Position numbers and translations under genes: made by a program | Assembly: GCA_910580015.1 (NCBI GenBank) | Contig: CAJTVT010000018.1 | Coordinates: forward strand, 1 to 53,431 | From: an uncultured Lachnospiraceae bacterium | GTDB taxonomy: Bacteria > Bacillota > Clostridia > Lachnospirales > Lachnospiraceae | Direction: 5' to 3' | Length of the DNA: 53,431 nt | The notes under the pieces: model-generated | Told to the model about the DNA's origin: nothing | The model's input: the letters and a program-made list of their open reading frames with translations, nothing else | The model's database searches: none | In this document: in pieces, positions 23,994 through 31,942 of the stretch | Layout: each line of letters begins with the position of its first letter | How positions within the stretch are numbered: the first letter of the stretch is position 1

Positions 23994-25262
23994 ATGAAGA
24001 CCAAAGCAGTGAGAATGTATGGAGCCAGGGATTTAAGGTTAGAGGAATTTGAATTGCCTCAAATTAAGGATGATGAAATATTAGTGAAGGTGATAAGCGA
24101 CAGCATTTGTATGTCCACTTACAAGTTGGTAGAACAGGGAAAAAAGCATAAAAGGGCACCACAGAATATTGATACGAATCCAATTATTGTGGGACATGAA
24201 TTTGCAGGCGTTATCGTGGAGGTAGGGAAAGAATGGCAGGATCAGTTCCAGCCAGGACAGAAATTTGCTCAGCAGCCAGCCCTTAACTATAAGGGAAGTC
24301 TGGCCTCACCAGGATATTCCTATGAATACTTTGGGGGAGCTTGTACCTACTGCATTATTCCTCATGAGGTGATGGAACTGGGATGTCTGATGAATTATGA
24401 TGGGGATAGTTTTTTTGAGGCTTCCCTGGGAGAGCCTATGAGTTGCATTATCGGTGGCTATCATGCTAACTACCATACAAACAAGAGAAATTATGAGCAT
24501 TCTATGGGAACAAAAGAAGGCGGAAATATCTTGATTATGGGCGGTTGTGGACCAATGGGCTTAGGAGCGGTTAGCTATGGGATTCAGTTTGAAAATAAAC
24601 CAAAGCGCATTGTGGTAACAGATGTCAGTGAAGAAAAGATTGCAAGGGCGAGGAAGATGATACCTGAAGAGCAGGCAAAAGAACAGGGAGTGGAACTTTT
24701 GTATGTAAATACCGCGGCAATGGAAGAGCCGATTGAAGCGTTGTTTGCTTTGACAGAAGGTCATGGATATGATGATGTATTTGTGTATGTGCCGATTCGC
24801 CAGGTGGCAGAGATGGGAGATAAACTTTTGGCATTTGATGGCTGTATGAATTTCTTTGCAGGACCTACGGATAATCAGTTTAAGGCAGAGATTAACCTCT
24901 ATAATGCACATTACACTAGCACTCATATTCTGGGGACTACAGGGGGCAACAATGACGATCTGATAGAGGCCAACCGCCTTGCAGCAGCAGGAAAAATCGA
25001 ACCGGCTGTCATGGTGACACATGTGGGAGGCATTGACAGTATCACAGATGCAACCTTGAATCTTCCCAATATACCTGGAGGAAAAAAGCTCACATATACA
25101 CAGTTTGACATGCCACTGACCGCCATTGATGATTTTGCAGAATTAGGAAAGACGGATCCATTGTTTGCAAAATTAAGTGACGCATGCAAACGGAACCGTG
25201 GCATGTGGAACGCAGAAGCAGAGCGAATTTTGTTTGATCATTTTGGCGTGACCTTAGATTAA
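23994..25262 (+). CDS. medium-chain alcohol dehydrogenase, SorE-like sugar-phosphate dehydrogenase
   Basis: A 422-residue zinc-type MDR protein: GroES-like N-terminal part with GHEFAGVIVEVG, then a Rossmann fold with GGCGPMGLGAVSYG. Overall it resembles L-sorbose 1-phosphate reductase (SorE), which acts at C2 next to the phosphorylated carbon. No MtlD-type mannitol-1-phosphate 5-dehydrogenase is in the operon, so this enzyme probably oxidises the imported hexitol phosphate. If it acts at C2 of mannitol 1-phosphate the product is fructose 1-phosphate, the substrate of the preceding kinase. Specificity cannot be read from sequence. Confidence 0.8.
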   Translation: MKTKAVRMYGARDLRLEEFELPQIKDDEILVKVISDSICMSTYKLVEQGKKHKRAPQNIDTNPIIVGHEFAGVIVEVGKEWQDQFQPGQKFAQQPALNYKGSLASPGYSYEYFGGACTYCIIPHEVMELGCLMNYDGDSFFEASLGEPMSCIIGGYHANYHTNKRNYEHSMGTKEGGNILIMGGCGPMGLGAVSYGIQFENKPKRIVVTDVSEEKIARARKMIPEEQAKEQGVELLYVNTAAMEEPIEALFALTEGHGYDDVFVYVPIRQVAEMGDKLLAFDGCMNFFAGPTDNQFKAEINLYNAHYTSTHILGTTGGNNDDLIEANRLAAAGKIEPAVMVTHVGGIDSITDATLNLPNIPGGKKLTYTQFDMPLTAIDDFAELGKTDPLFAKLSDACKRNRGMWNAEAERILFDHFGVTLD

Positions 25263-25275
25263 GGGAGGGAATCTT

Positions 25276-25539
25276 ATGGTATCGAAGAAATTGACAGTGA
25301 AAAATGAGTCTGGTCTTCATGCAAGGCCAGCAGGGATCTTGGCGCAGGCAGCTATGAAATGTAATTCTGACGTATGGATCCTGATAGGAGACAAGAAAGT
25401 ACAGGTAAAAAGCATTTTAAATCTTATGGCAGCTGGTATTAAATGTGGCACAGAGATTGAGTTGCAGTGCGAAGGCGAAAGTGAAGCGGAAGATTTAAAG
25501 GGCTTAGTGGAATTGATTGAGAGTGGATTGGGAGAATAG
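25276..25539 (+). CDS. ptsH: HPr phosphocarrier protein
   Basis: An 87-residue HPr. His15 in SGLHARPA is the PEP-dependent phosphorylation site and Ser46 in QVKSILNLMAAG the HPr-kinase site, so it can also serve catabolite control. GGGAGG lies before the ATG. It lies 13 bases after the dehydrogenase gene and four bases before EI, so it is co-transcribed with the hexitol operon. Confidence 0.93.
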   Translation: MVSKKLTVKNESGLHARPAGILAQAAMKCNSDVWILIGDKKVQVKSILNLMAAGIKCGTEIELQCEGESEAEDLKGLVELIESGLGE

Positions 25540-25542
25540 TTT

Positions 25543-27153
25543 ATGGTAGAGATCAGAGTGGATAAGACAGCGTCCAGAGGGATCGCCATTGCACCCGCTT
25601 ATCTGTACCAAGAACCGGATTTAACTCCCGATCACTATGTGGTGGATAAGGACCAAATAGAACAAGAGGAAGAGCGATTTGGGGAAGTAAAGCGTGCAGT
25701 TCTGGCAGAATTAGAACAACTTGCTCAGGAAAATTCCATTTTTGCAGCACACTTGGCAATTGCAGATGATTTTACTTTGCAGGAGGGAGTGCTGGGAAGA
25801 ATTCGTTCTGGTGAAAAAAATGTGCAGCAGGCGATCGCTGAGACCGTGGAGGAAGTGGCGGCGATCTTTGGGCAGATGGATGATGAGTATATGCGGGAAC
25901 GCAAGGCGGATGTGCTGGATATTGGAAAACGATTCCTGATAAAATGTAAGAACATTAAGGTTCAGGATCTTGCAGCTATTCAAGAGCCTGTGATCGTGGT
26001 GGCGAGAGACTTGTTTCCTTCTGACACAGTGAAGATGAATCCAAAATATGTGAAAGGGATCCTTACACAAGAGGGAGGAGTTACCAGCCATGTATCGATT
26101 ATGGCGAAAAACTATGGGATTCCAGCCTTGACAGGTGTCACAGGTATTTTAGAAAAAGTACAAAATGGAAATAGGATCTGTATGGATGCCAAAAGCGGCA
26201 AGATCGTAGTAGAACCAGAAGAGTCGGTTCTGGCAGAATATAAGAAACTTCTGGAGGAAGAGGTTAAGGAACAGGAAAACATTCGGAAATACCGTTTCAT
26301 GGAACCAGTTACTTCAGAGGGAAAAAGAATTTCACTGTGTGTGAATGTGGGAAATACGGAGGAAATCAAACTTGCTCTGGACAAAAACATTGATGGTGTT
26401 GGACTGTTTCGCACAGAGTTCCTATATATGGAGAACAGCCATTTTCCCACAGAAGAAGAACAATTTGTGGTCTATAAAGAGGCAGCGAATCTCTGCCCAA
26501 AAGAGGTCACGATAAGGACTTTGGATATCGGCGGAGACAAGAGTCTACCTTATTATGAATTTGACCCAGAGGAGAATCCATTTTTGGGATGGCGGGCCAT
26601 TCGAATTTCTCTGGATATGCCAGAATTATTCAAGACACAGCTTCGGGCAATTCTTCGGGCAAGCGTTTTTGGACATATTCGCATTATGTTTCCTATGATG
26701 ATTTCTTTGAAAGAGCTTGCACAGGCAAAGGCTATCACAGAGGAATGCAAGGAGGAATTGCGGCGAGAAGGGATTCCCTTTGACGAAAATATCGAGACGG
26801 GGATGATGATGGAAACGCCTGCTAGTGTGCTTTTGGCTGAGGAATTTGCAAAAGAAGCAGATTTTTTCAGTATTGGAACGAATGACCTTACGCAATATAT
26901 TCTGGCCGTGGATCGGGGAAATAAGAAGATAGCATCTAGATACGATCCCTTCCATCCAGCGGTGTTAAAGGCTATCGAAATGATTATTCAGGCAGGTCAT
27001 AAGTACAACCGTAAAGTAGGGATGTGCGGAGAGCTTGCTGGGGACGTGAATGCAGTACATAAGCTGCTTCAGCTTGGGTTAGACGAATTCAGTATGTCCG
27101 CTGGAAATGTGGATTATGTGCGTAAAGCGGTCATTGACGAGGCGCAAAGATAA
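25543..27153 (+). CDS. ptsI: PTS enzyme I
   Basis: A 536-residue phosphoenolpyruvate-protein phosphotransferase, slightly shorter than the usual 570. The swivelling domain has His183 in GGVTSHVSIMAKNYGIPA. The PEP-binding TIM barrel has GVGLFRTEFLYM, TLDIGGDKSLPY, ETPA and FFSIGTNDLTQYILAVDR, with GMCGELAGD near the end. It is the last gene of the operon and ends at a perfect 14-bp-stem terminator. Whether this is the only EI of the cell or a dedicated copy cannot be told from the window. Confidence 0.94.
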   Translation: MVEIRVDKTASRGIAIAPAYLYQEPDLTPDHYVVDKDQIEQEEERFGEVKRAVLAELEQLAQENSIFAAHLAIADDFTLQEGVLGRIRSGEKNVQQAIAETVEEVAAIFGQMDDEYMRERKADVLDIGKRFLIKCKNIKVQDLAAIQEPVIVVARDLFPSDTVKMNPKYVKGILTQEGGVTSHVSIMAKNYGIPALTGVTGILEKVQNGNRICMDAKSGKIVVEPEESVLAEYKKLLEEEVKEQENIRKYRFMEPVTSEGKRISLCVNVGNTEEIKLALDKNIDGVGLFRTEFLYMENSHFPTEEEQFVVYKEAANLCPKEVTIRTLDIGGDKSLPYYEFDPEENPFLGWRAIRISLDMPELFKTQLRAILRASVFGHIRIMFPMMISLKELAQAKAITEECKEELRREGIPFDENIETGMMMETPASVLLAEEFAKEADFFSIGTNDLTQYILAVDRGNKKIASRYDPFHPAVLKAIEMIIQAGHKYNRKVGMCGELAGDVNAVHKLLQLGLDEFSMSAGNVDYVRKAVIDEAQR

Positions 27154-27189
27154 GATTTTCATAAATAACTGTTTCATTTCAAACAAACG

Positions 27190-27230
27190 CGAAAAAGTCT
27201 CCTGTATTAAAATTGTAGGAGACTTTTTCG
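27190..27230. terminator. bidirectional terminator after ptsI
   Basis: A perfect 14-bp stem (27190-27203 with 27217-27230) with A and T runs on the two sides of the hairpin. It ends the seven-gene PTS operon. Confidence 0.85.
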
Positions 27231-27490
27231 CTGTATCTAAAACACCCACCTCAACAATAAAACAATCGGAAAGAGCAAAACATGACAGTTTTTGACGTTA
27301 TTTTGTATTCTTTGCCAAAATAACAATCATAATGAAAATACTCTACGAAAGATTCCATTTTATATATACAATTATATTTTATAGAAAGAAAGTAGTTTTC
27401 ATGTGTTACATATAGTCTTTCAGACGTTGAGAGGTTAATTGTAAGAATAGCCATGTGCTTTTCTGCCTCTTTTTTCTGTTCTTTTGGATA

Positions 27491-27521
27491 GTTGGGAATT
27501 TTTGCGCAAACAATTCCCAAC
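27491..27521. other. perfect hairpin upstream of the padR promoter
   Basis: GTTGGGAATT (27491-27500) pairs with AATTCCCAAC (27512-27521), followed by CATTTTTGCATTTT. It may insulate the padR unit from upstream transcription. The rest of the 467-base gap (27154-27620) holds the ptsI terminator, this hairpin and the padR promoter/operator; no convincing gene is seen. Confidence 0.5.
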
Positions 27522-27537
27522 CATTTTTGCATTTTAT

Positions 27538-27566
27538 TTGACATTTCTTATATTGTTTAATATAAT
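27538..27566 (+). promoter_or_regulatory. consensus sigma-A promoter of the padR operon
   Basis: TTGACA (27538-27543), exactly 17 bases, TATAAT (27561-27566). Both hexamers are perfect consensus, so strong repression is expected to be needed. Confidence 0.9.
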
Positions 27567-27588
27567 ACTTAGTAACACTAAGTATTAT
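27562..27588 (+). promoter_or_regulatory. palindromic operator for the PadR regulator
   Basis: ATAATACTTAG and CTAAGTATTAT flank a 5-base centre TAACA: a perfect 11+11 palindrome overlapping the -10 box. The position is ideal for repressing the operon, and the adjacent gene encodes a PadR family repressor, so autoregulation is inferred. Confidence 0.8.
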
Positions 27589-27620
27589 ATATATGCGTAA
27601 ATTAGGGAGTGGAGGTGTCA

Positions 27621-27956
27621 ATGAATCAAAAGTATGAGCGTCAGATGAAAAAAGGAGTCCTGGATATGGTGATCTTGAAGCTGCTGGAACAGGAGGCGAA
27701 ATATGGATATCAAATTATCTTGGAACTGAAGGAGCGAAGTGGTGAGATATTTTCATTAAAGGAGGGAACGCTATATCCCATACTTTATCGGTTGGAAGAA
27801 GATGGATTGGTGGAGAGCAGATGGAGTGAACCAGATGGAAAGCGAGTGGCACGGAAATATTACCATATCACCAAAAAGGGGCAGAAAATGCTACAAGAAA
27901 TTTTTAACTTGTGGAAAAATGTTTCGGAAAAAATTGATAATATTATGGAGGGATAG
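27621..27956 (+). CDS. PadR family transcriptional regulator
   Basis: A 111-residue winged-helix repressor (MKKGVLDMVILKLLEQEAKYGYQIILELKER-type core; GTLYPILYRLEEDGLVES; RKYYHITKKGQKML). GGAGGTG precedes the ATG at 27621; a GTG at 27609 overlaps the ribosome site. The two genes downstream (HAAS-domain membrane protein and SdpI-family protein) complete the operon, as is common for PadR/HAAS pairs. Confidence 0.92.
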   Translation: MNQKYERQMKKGVLDMVILKLLEQEAKYGYQIILELKERSGEIFSLKEGTLYPILYRLEEDGLVESRWSEPDGKRVARKYYHITKKGQKMLQEIFNLWKNVSEKIDNIMEG

Positions 27957-27958
27957 CG

Positions 27959-28606
27959 ATGACGGCAGAAAAATATGTAAATGCAGTTATAAGAAGAGTA
28001 AAATGTTCTGGGAAACAGCGCAGAGAGCTTAGACAGCAACTTTTATCTGACATTTCAGCGGCCAGAGAACAGGGAGAGCAAATGAATGAAATATTAGAAC
28101 GCATGGGAAGCATTGATACCGTTGCAAAAGAATTTAATGAAAACCTTCCAGAGCAGGAACAGAAAAAATTTCGCAGGACAAGAATGACTTGTATACTGAG
28201 TGCAGTGCTGTTGCTATTGGTTTGCCTCGCTGTGGTTGCCTGGTGGCTGAGTCCAAAATACGCAGAAATTGGCTCTGATGGCAGGTTTCAAGAGCAGGAG
28301 ATCACAGCGCGTCTCAGTGAAGTGGTGCAGATGTTGAATGAGAACGACTATGCTTCGCTGCGGGAACAATGCATTCCAGTCATGGAGCGGGTCCTCACGG
28401 AGGAGACTTTTAAACCCATCAAAGAGCAAATTTCAAAAGATTGGGGTGCATTCCAGTCTCTGGGCAAACCATACATGGCTGAGATGACCCAGCAAGGAAA
28501 GGTATTTGCTGTTGTGCAGGTTTCAGCGATTTATGAAAATATATCAGTGACTTTTACTATCACTTTTGACCCAGATATGAGACTGGCTGGTTTGTATATG
28601 AGATAA
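27959..28606 (+). CDS. membrane protein with HAAS/DUF1700-like N-terminus and DUF3887-like C-terminus
   Basis: A 215-residue protein. Residues 1-60 are an alpha-helical HAAS-like domain (YVNAVIRRVKCSGKQRRELRQQL... ILERMGSIDTVAKEFNE), which usually occurs beside PadR regulators. There is a transmembrane helix at about 78-97. The extracellular part resembles DUF3887 (EITARLSEVVQMLNENDYASL... FTITFDPDMRLAGLYMR). It starts two bases after the padR stop. Role unknown; probably envelope sensing or signalling with PadR. Confidence 0.75.
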   Translation: MTAEKYVNAVIRRVKCSGKQRRELRQQLLSDISAAREQGEQMNEILERMGSIDTVAKEFNENLPEQEQKKFRRTRMTCILSAVLLLLVCLAVVAWWLSPKYAEIGSDGRFQEQEITARLSEVVQMLNENDYASLREQCIPVMERVLTEETFKPIKEQISKDWGAFQSLGKPYMAEMTQQGKVFAVVQVSAIYENISVTFTITFDPDMRLAGLYMR

Positions 28607-28649
28607 AAGTCAGTGGAATAAGTGCGGTTTCAGTAAGGGAGGGAATCAT

Positions 28650-29012
28650 ATGTGGTTTTGGATTTTTATGTTTATCATGGATCTCATGATTCCAGCAGTC
28701 ATGATTCTGTGTGGCAAGGTCTTTTGGCAGAAGCCTCCGCAGGAAATTAATGGCATGTATGGCTATCGGACTTCCCGTTCCATGAAAAATAAAGATACCT
28801 GGCTGTTTGCACATCTGTATTTTGGGAAGCTCTGGTTTTGGGTAGGGTGGATTCTTCTGGTGGTATCTGTGATTGTGATGCTAATGGTTGTTGGCCAGGA
28901 TAAAGACTGTGTGGGAGCAGTAGGAGGAATTTTGAGTTTTATTCAGTGTATTGCAATGATTGTGCCTATCGTTCCAACAGAACGGGCCTTGAAACGGAGA
29001 TTTGAATCTTAG
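28650..29012 (+). CDS. SdpI family membrane protein
   Basis: A 120-residue protein with three transmembrane segments and the SdpI-family signature INGMYGYRTSRSMKNKDTW between the first two. SdpI in B. subtilis gives immunity to the SdpC toxin and sequesters the SdpR repressor. This short form has only one SdpI unit, and no toxin gene is adjacent, so immunity is not implied. GGGAGGG precedes the ATG. It is probably in the padR operon. Confidence 0.8.
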   Translation: MWFWIFMFIMDLMIPAVMILCGKVFWQKPPQEINGMYGYRTSRSMKNKDTWLFAHLYFGKLWFWVGWILLVVSVIVMLMVVGQDKDCVGAVGGILSFIQCIAMIVPIVPTERALKRRFES

Positions 29013-29196
29013 AGTCTGTTTTAAGTGCTTATCTCTTGTGTAAAGATATTTTGATAAGACATCTTAAGTTGAAGGACGATATTTTTAAGAAAAATGGCAC
29101 AGTATTTCAAAATCCCAGTATATTATCATATATAGGCAGCAGTTCATTGGCTACTGTTTATATAAAAATAATATGACGTATTAGGAGATACTGTGT

Positions 29197-29739
29197 ATGG
29201 AACAAACGGGAAATGTCATAGTGAATAATTGCAGCTTTGAGGGGTTGCGTCCTTTCATGGCAGATTTACCTTATCCTCCTATTCAGGTGCGTGGGAAAAA
29301 TCCGGCATATGCCAATCTGTTGAGCATTGATTATTGTGGTTCTGTTTCGGAATTGTCCGCGATCACCCAATATATTAATAATGAAAATCGTCTCTCTTGT
29401 GAAAAATGTCCACTGGCCAGAACTCTTCTTGGGATAGCCATGGCAGAGATGATGCATTTACAGAAATTGGGAGAATTGATTGTCTTATTGGGTGGCAAGA
29501 TTGATTTTACAGCAAAGTTTCGTGATGGAAGACGCAAGATGTGGACACCAGAATATCTTACCATTCCAGAACAGGTGAAAGGGATGTTGCTTGCAGATAT
29601 AGAGGCTGAGAAAGCAGCGATAGCTCAATATGAAGCCCATATGAAGATGATAAAAGATGATTGTGTCAATGCGGTGTTGGCCAGAATTATCAAGGATGAG
29701 GAGTATCACATTATGCTTCTGCGAGCCATGATAAAGTAA
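29197..29739 (+). CDS. ferritin-like di-metal protein
   Basis: A 180-residue four-helix-bundle protein related to the manganese-catalase/rubrerythrin group. Candidate metal ligands are Glu52, Glu84 and His87 (EMMH), Glu138 and Glu168 with His171 (EEYH), giving two ExxH motifs on paired helices. It may detoxify peroxide, store metal or be a spore-coat-type protein. AGGAG precedes the ATG. It is monocistronic with a strong terminator at 29809. The 184 bases upstream contain a small CTTATC/GATAAG hairpin but no clear promoter. Confidence 0.8.
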   Translation: MEQTGNVIVNNCSFEGLRPFMADLPYPPIQVRGKNPAYANLLSIDYCGSVSELSAITQYINNENRLSCEKCPLARTLLGIAMAEMMHLQKLGELIVLLGGKIDFTAKFRDGRRKMWTPEYLTIPEQVKGMLLADIEAEKAAIAQYEAHMKMIKDDCVNAVLARIIKDEEYHIMLLRAMIK

Positions 29740-29808
29740 CTGTTACAGAATCGGGTGATTCACCCAGGAAGATGTCTGAAAATAATAGGTAGATAAGTGA
29801 AACGAAGG

Positions 29809-29856
29809 GTGCTGCATGAAAATGTCGTATATGGTCTTTTCATGCAGCACTTTTTT
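29809..29856 (+). terminator. terminator of the ferritin-like gene
   Basis: A perfect 14-bp stem, GTGCTGCATGAAAA (29809-29822) with 29837-29850, then six T. It abuts the convergent XRE-TPR gene. Confidence 0.88.
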
Positions 29857-30898
29857 ATGATTTGGTTTCAAATACCAACGCCTCCCATTCTTCATTACCT
29901 TTCATATAAGCAAATGTTTCTCTGTCTTGTAATGCAGCCACCAAATTTTTTCGCTGCTTTTCATAAAAGGATTCTGCTACCATCTTAAATTCCATATGAG
30001 TATACATAGGAGAGTCTGTAAATGCACAGAGTTGCGCAAAGGATGCCAACAAGTGTCTGACAATGGAAAGAGTATCTGATACATTTTTCTCTAATGTAGC
30101 CAGTTCCAATTTGCATGATTCTGAGTGATACAATCCCATATCAAATACAGTTGCCAATTGACTTGCTTTATCGATCCACATTTTGGCCTGGTCAATTTGC
30201 TGATCTTCCAAAGATAGTAAATATAAATGGTGCAGCACAGCACTTAGTGTCTGATATTCTGAAAATAATAATTCTTCGTATGTTTTATAGGCGTTAGATC
30301 GTCGGTTTGTCTTACTATAAATCTCTGCCAGCAGACGTTTTCGGTCTGTGCTCTCTTCTGGGAAAAAGCAGAGATAACGTTCCGCTTCCTCGTAATTTTC
30401 TTTATTTAGATAGTAATGAAATAAAGAATCCGCAGCGTGTCTTTTTACTTCAGGGTTTTGTGATTCCAATGCGCGAAGATACCATCGGATAATCTGTGGT
30501 TTATAGAGGGTAGCGTCGATCGTCTTATTCAGTACACATCTGGCGTCTAAAATGATAGCTAACTGCCAAATCAGCATATGGCAATTCGGATAGTTATGAA
30601 TGATATCGGCGGCATAGTGGAATGCTTCTTCATAAGAAGAAATTTCAAACATGTGGTCAAGTGTTTTGATGATTTTTGATATTTCCTCTGTTGTAGGTTC
30701 CTTTTGGAAGGACAGCAAGGTGTCCAAGGGAACGCCAAGAAGTCTGGCGATAGGGGCAAGTAAAGCGATATCAGGTTGGGTAACCCCTCTTTCCCATTTA
30801 TTAACGGCTGGGGCAGTAACCCCCAGCCGATTGGCCATTTCTTCCTGGGTAATATTCAATTCTTTTCTATATTTTTGAATAACCTTCCCAATCTCCAT
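29855..30898 (-). CDS. XRE-family regulator with TPR-like C-terminal domain
   Basis: A 347-residue protein. Residues 5-60 are a Cro/XRE helix-turn-helix (LNITQEEMANRLGVTAPAVNKWERGVTQPD). Residues 85-340 are helical repeats of TPR type (YEEAFHYAADIIHNYPN, YEEAERYLCFFPEE, AYKTYEELLFSEY). The plan resembles RRNPP-type peptide-sensing regulators, but no peptide gene is seen next to it. GGAGG precedes the ATG by eight bases. Confidence 0.85.
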   Translation of the reverse strand: MEIGKVIQKYRKELNITQEEMANRLGVTAPAVNKWERGVTQPDIALLAPIARLLGVPLDTLLSFQKEPTTEEISKIIKTLDHMFEISSYEEAFHYAADIIHNYPNCHMLIWQLAIILDARCVLNKTIDATLYKPQIIRWYLRALESQNPEVKRHAADSLFHYYLNKENYEEAERYLCFFPEESTDRKRLLAEIYSKTNRRSNAYKTYEELLFSEYQTLSAVLHHLYLLSLEDQQIDQAKMWIDKASQLATVFDMGLYHSESCKLELATLEKNVSDTLSIVRHLLASFAQLCAFTDSPMYTHMEFKMVAESFYEKQRKNLVAALQDRETFAYMKGNEEWEALVFETKS

Positions 30899-31016
30899 AG
30901 CGGTTCCTCCATTTCTTCAATCAAAGTATGTTGTTACCGCTATTTTAACAGATCGGAATTTCCCACACAATTGAATTTTCTCCAATTTTCAGTTAAAAAA
31001 ATTAACCATTGTTCAA

Positions 31017-31256
31017 TTAAAATCCAGCCAACATCATCGTCATAAGCTGATCTCTGCGAACCGCATCCTGTGTGCCCTTTACCCCGGACACCATGCCTTC
31101 TATTTCCATTTTGCTGGCAGCAGCACGCATTAGTTTTTCCTTAAATTCTCGTTGCTCCCGTTCCGCTCTGGCAGAGCGTCTCTCAGCATTTGCCTGAATT
31201 TGCATCCTTAAGGCATGTTCCATGGAATCAAATATCTGTGTTTGAGCTGTTTTCAA
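31017..31256 (-). CDS. small helical hypothetical protein
   Basis: A 79-residue protein: MKTAQTQIFDSMEHAL... with an Arg/Glu-rich helix (RRSARAEREQREF) and a hydrophobic end, MMLAGF. The start is taken as a TTG at 31256 because GGAGGTGAT sits eight bases upstream; an ATG at 31262 would overlap that site. No domain is recognised. Neighbours give no functional hint. Confidence 0.55.
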   Translation of the reverse strand: MKTAQTQIFDSMEHALRMQIQANAERRSARAEREQREFKEKLMRAAASKMEIEGMVSGVKGTQDAVRRDQLMTMMLAGF

Positions 31257-31463
31257 TGTCATCACCTCCATATAGATTTTGTGCATCAAGAATATGTTTT
31301 GTCTTATTTTGCAATTTCTTTATAGTATCTTTATTTTCGGATATTTTGCAGCAGAAAATTAGTTGTTTTGAGAAATTGTATCGTATGCTCCTAGTAGGTG
31401 GTGTCGAAAATGGTTCTTAAGTATATATTGCAGTTCAACGAATGAAGTGATATAATATTTTTT

Positions 31464-31540
31464 ATGAAGAACCACATTCAAGGCAGAAAAAGAAGAGCAA
31501 CTCCAACAAATGATAAAATGCCCTGAATGTAGTTCTTCAT
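31464..31540. repeat. 77-bp hairpin element with 22-bp arms
   Basis: ATGAAGAACCACATTC... (31464-31485) and 31519-31540 are reverse complements at 20 of 22 positions, with a 33-base loop. Outside them, TATAAT- and GAAGT-containing arms extend the symmetry to about 31445-31560. It may be a MITE remnant. It occupies the otherwise gene-free stretch 31257-31656. Confidence 0.55.
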
Positions 31541-31656
31541 TATATTAATGAAGTTATATGTTGGCTCATTAGAAATGTCAAGTGGTCAATACACTAGACA
31601 CCTCTAGACAAAAAGGATTTCCATCCAGAACATGGAAATGTAAATTTAAGAAATAA

Positions 31657-31685
31657 TTGTATCTCAAACCAGTTTGTGCTATACT
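31657..31685 (+). promoter_or_regulatory. sigma-A promoter of the surface-protein module
   Basis: TTGTAT (31657-31662), a 17-base spacer and TATACT (31680-31685). It lies about 150 bases before the giant surface-protein start. Confidence 0.65.
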
Positions 31686-31717
31686 TTTAGGTGATAAAAA
31701 ATCGGCAGGAGAGAAAT

Positions 31718-31942
31718 ATGAAAAGAAATCTACCTTCAGCTATTATCTTTCCATACAAAGGTGCCGAAGAAATTAATAATATACTATTACAGTATGAAAG
31801 GATAAGAGCTGAAAAAGAGAAACAGGGAGGAGAAGATTATGCACAAGATTTTAGCCAGAAGAATGCTGGCATGGGTGTTAAGCATCTGTATGATAGCCGG
31901 GATGGTGAATTTGTCCGGCTTTACAGTGTATGCGGAAGATGA
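31718..31942 (+). CDS. possible upstream leader ORF overlapping the giant protein gene
   Basis: A 74-codon frame (MKRNLPSAIIFPYKGAEEIN...) with AGGAG before the ATG, starting about 26 bases after the likely transcription start and ending 104 bases inside the giant gene in another frame. The first 40 residues look protein-like; the rest is the shadow of the signal peptide region. It could be a leader that couples translation, a truncated gene, or chance. Confidence 0.3.
   Translation: MKRNLPSAIIFPYKGAEEINNILLQYERIRAEKEKQGGEDYAQDFSQKNAGMGVKHLYDSRDGEFVRLYSVCGR

Noticed and set aside
27251..27544. 97-codon minus-strand frame between ptsI and padR
   Set aside because: No ribosome binding site, low-quality composition, and it overlaps the padR promoter region.
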